Shown: piece by piece, positions 62,734-64,000 of the stretch
How positions within the stretch are numbered: position 1 is the stretch's first letter
Layout of the letters: the number at the start of each line of letters is the position of its first letter
Assembly: GCF_902806685.2 (NCBI RefSeq)
Contig: NC_048555.1
Location: forward strand, 5,828,001 to 5,892,000
DNA from: Maniola hyperantus
Lineage: Eukaryota; Arthropoda; Insecta; Lepidoptera; Nymphalidae
Length of the DNA stretch: 64,000 bases
Direction: 5' to 3'
Translations under genes and position numbers: made by a program
The notes under the pieces: generated by a model
Databases searched by the model: none
Told to the model about the DNA's origin: nothing
The model's input: only the letters and a program-made list of their open reading frames with translations

Positions 62734-64000
62734 ATCACGGCCGCGCATCACGCTGGAACTACTGAATGGATTCCAATGAAACTTGGTACGATTTGAGGTC
62801 ATACTATGAGGAAGAATATAGGATACTTTTTATCCCGAAATTCAGCATGGTTCCCGTAGGAGAGGGGACGAAAGTTAAAATGTATACTGAGTTGTAATTC
62901 ATTAACGCGTAGTCCGATTTCATTCATTCTTTTTTTGTTAGAAAGGGGATATTTTAAAGATTGTTCCGTAAATATTTCAAGGTCATCGGTTTTTAACCGA
63001 CTGTCAAAAAGGAGGTGGTTCTTTTTTCTACATCGATTTTTTCGAGGTTTCTGGACCGATTTGCAAAATTTTTTTTTAAATCAACAAAAAAGTTTACGTC
63101 GTGGTCACATAAAAAATTCTGGATTCAACTCCTTAATCCTGATGCTGCAGGGTTACTGCCCGCCTGGGTTATCAAGATTCAGGAAGTGTTCATAGTGAAT
63201 TCATATTGTAGGTACCAAGCAACGACAACAATCCCGAAAAATCAAAGAGTTCCCGCGGGATTTTAAAAAACGTAAATCCACGCGGACGAAGTCGCAGGAA
63301 TCAGCTAGTCATAATATAAGCGTGTACTTTTAGGCACATCAAGATGATTAAAATTAAAAGGAAATAAAAATAAACTTAGAAATGTTTAACATGTAAATTG
63401 TAAGTCAAGATTACATCCTCAAATCAACCGATCCCATTGCTGCCAGTTTTCACTTTCCACTGTTAAAGATTGCACCCTATTTTAGTGCGAAGTTATGTCT
63501 TAGGGCTTTTTATATTGATAGGGATTTAATGTAATTTGGGGTAAAATCGAACTTCAAGTTGTGGTCACACTGTTTTTCATACAAATAACTCCCCTGATGT
63601 ATAAAAATGACAACGTCAGAATTCCACCGAATTCAAAATCAGAGTATAGGTACCTAGCTGGAGTTATTGCAGTTGCATTTGTAATAATATCAATGACTAC
63701 GTTTCAGTACCTTTCACCATTTCCTTTGACTGTAGAGTTTTAACGTAGGTAGTCGTAACATAATTTTGTTTATAGGTACAAGAACAATTTTGTTTACAAC
63801 GCAAATGAGTGACTGAGTGATTTATTATTTATTTATGAACCAAGAAATATTTTCTTATTCTGAACTTTACATGGACTCAACTCAGAATATATACGAGTGT
63901 CTAATATCAAAGCTTTGCAAACAATTTACTCGGAACCCAAAACATGATATTGATATAAATTTACACTGAAGTGAGAACAAGCTTTTGCTTCTATTGTGGC

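Larger units (their letters stand above)
61851..64000 (+). other. GPCR intron 5, open at the window edge
   Basis: Contains an RTE fragment (61997), a (TGTC)n run (62689) and K-type repeats (62741-62880 and 63200-63312). 62993-63090 has the 'ttttaaccgactgtcaaaaa', 'ggaggtggttc' repeat edge. 63313-64000 shows nothing recognised, and no TM7-encoding exon was found. Confidence 0.6.

Overview
This is a repeat-rich, AT-rich nuclear window from a moth or butterfly. The evidence is the large set of lepidopteran-style interspersed repeats (tRNA-headed SINEs, Jockey and RTE-like LINE tails, microsatellite-bearing repeats ending in the shape 'gcgggcat..agctagt'), many 'taggtaggtacctacct' strings, and insect genes with long introns filled with transposons. 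No prokaryotic features, rRNA genes, CRISPR arrays or functional tRNA genes are seen.

Only two host genes can be supported, and both run out of the window. (1) On the minus strand at 12219-12583 is the first coding exon of a Src-family tyrosine kinase of the Src42A type: myristoylation start, linker and SH3 domain, ending at a GTAAGT donor. Its SH2 and kinase exons would lie at lower coordinates and were not found in 1-12200. (2) On the plus strand, five coding exons between 52050 and 61850 encode TM1 to TM6 of a class A neuropeptide GPCR of the DMSR (myosuppressin-receptor) family. All splice phases agree. The TM7 exon lies beyond the window.

Layout: 1-12200 is intergenic or intronic DNA crowded with SINE, LINE and MITE fragments. 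12.2-12.6 kb is the Src exon. 14.27-15.82 kb is an unclassified 1.55-kb terminal-inverted-repeat element with three evenly spaced copies of a 20-bp motif at each end in opposite orientation. 24.84-32.13 kb is a young Ty3/gypsy-like LTR retrotransposon on the minus strand, with open gag and pol joined by a textbook -1 slippery site; it is structurally rearranged, because an 806-bp copy of its 3' end (3' UTR, polypurine tract, LTR and 53 bp beyond) sits inverted between gag and the direct 5' LTR copy. 32-52 kb is repeat-dominated and includes a 0.9-kb TRIM (terminal-repeat retrotransposon in miniature, 47.43-48.32 kb), a 167-bp near-perfect palindrome and Jockey remnants. 52-64 kb is the GPCR gene, whose introns carry a deleted PIF/Harbinger transposon, a head-out inverted SINE pair 19 nt from an exon, and several MITEs.

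The most interesting structures are the 14.3-15.8 kb element, the inverted-LTR gypsy copy, the TRIM, and the PIF/Harbinger remnant that keeps pieces of both its MADF-protein gene and its transposase gene. Boundaries of repeats were read by eye and may be off by a few to tens of bases; family names rest on recalled consensus features, not on a search.
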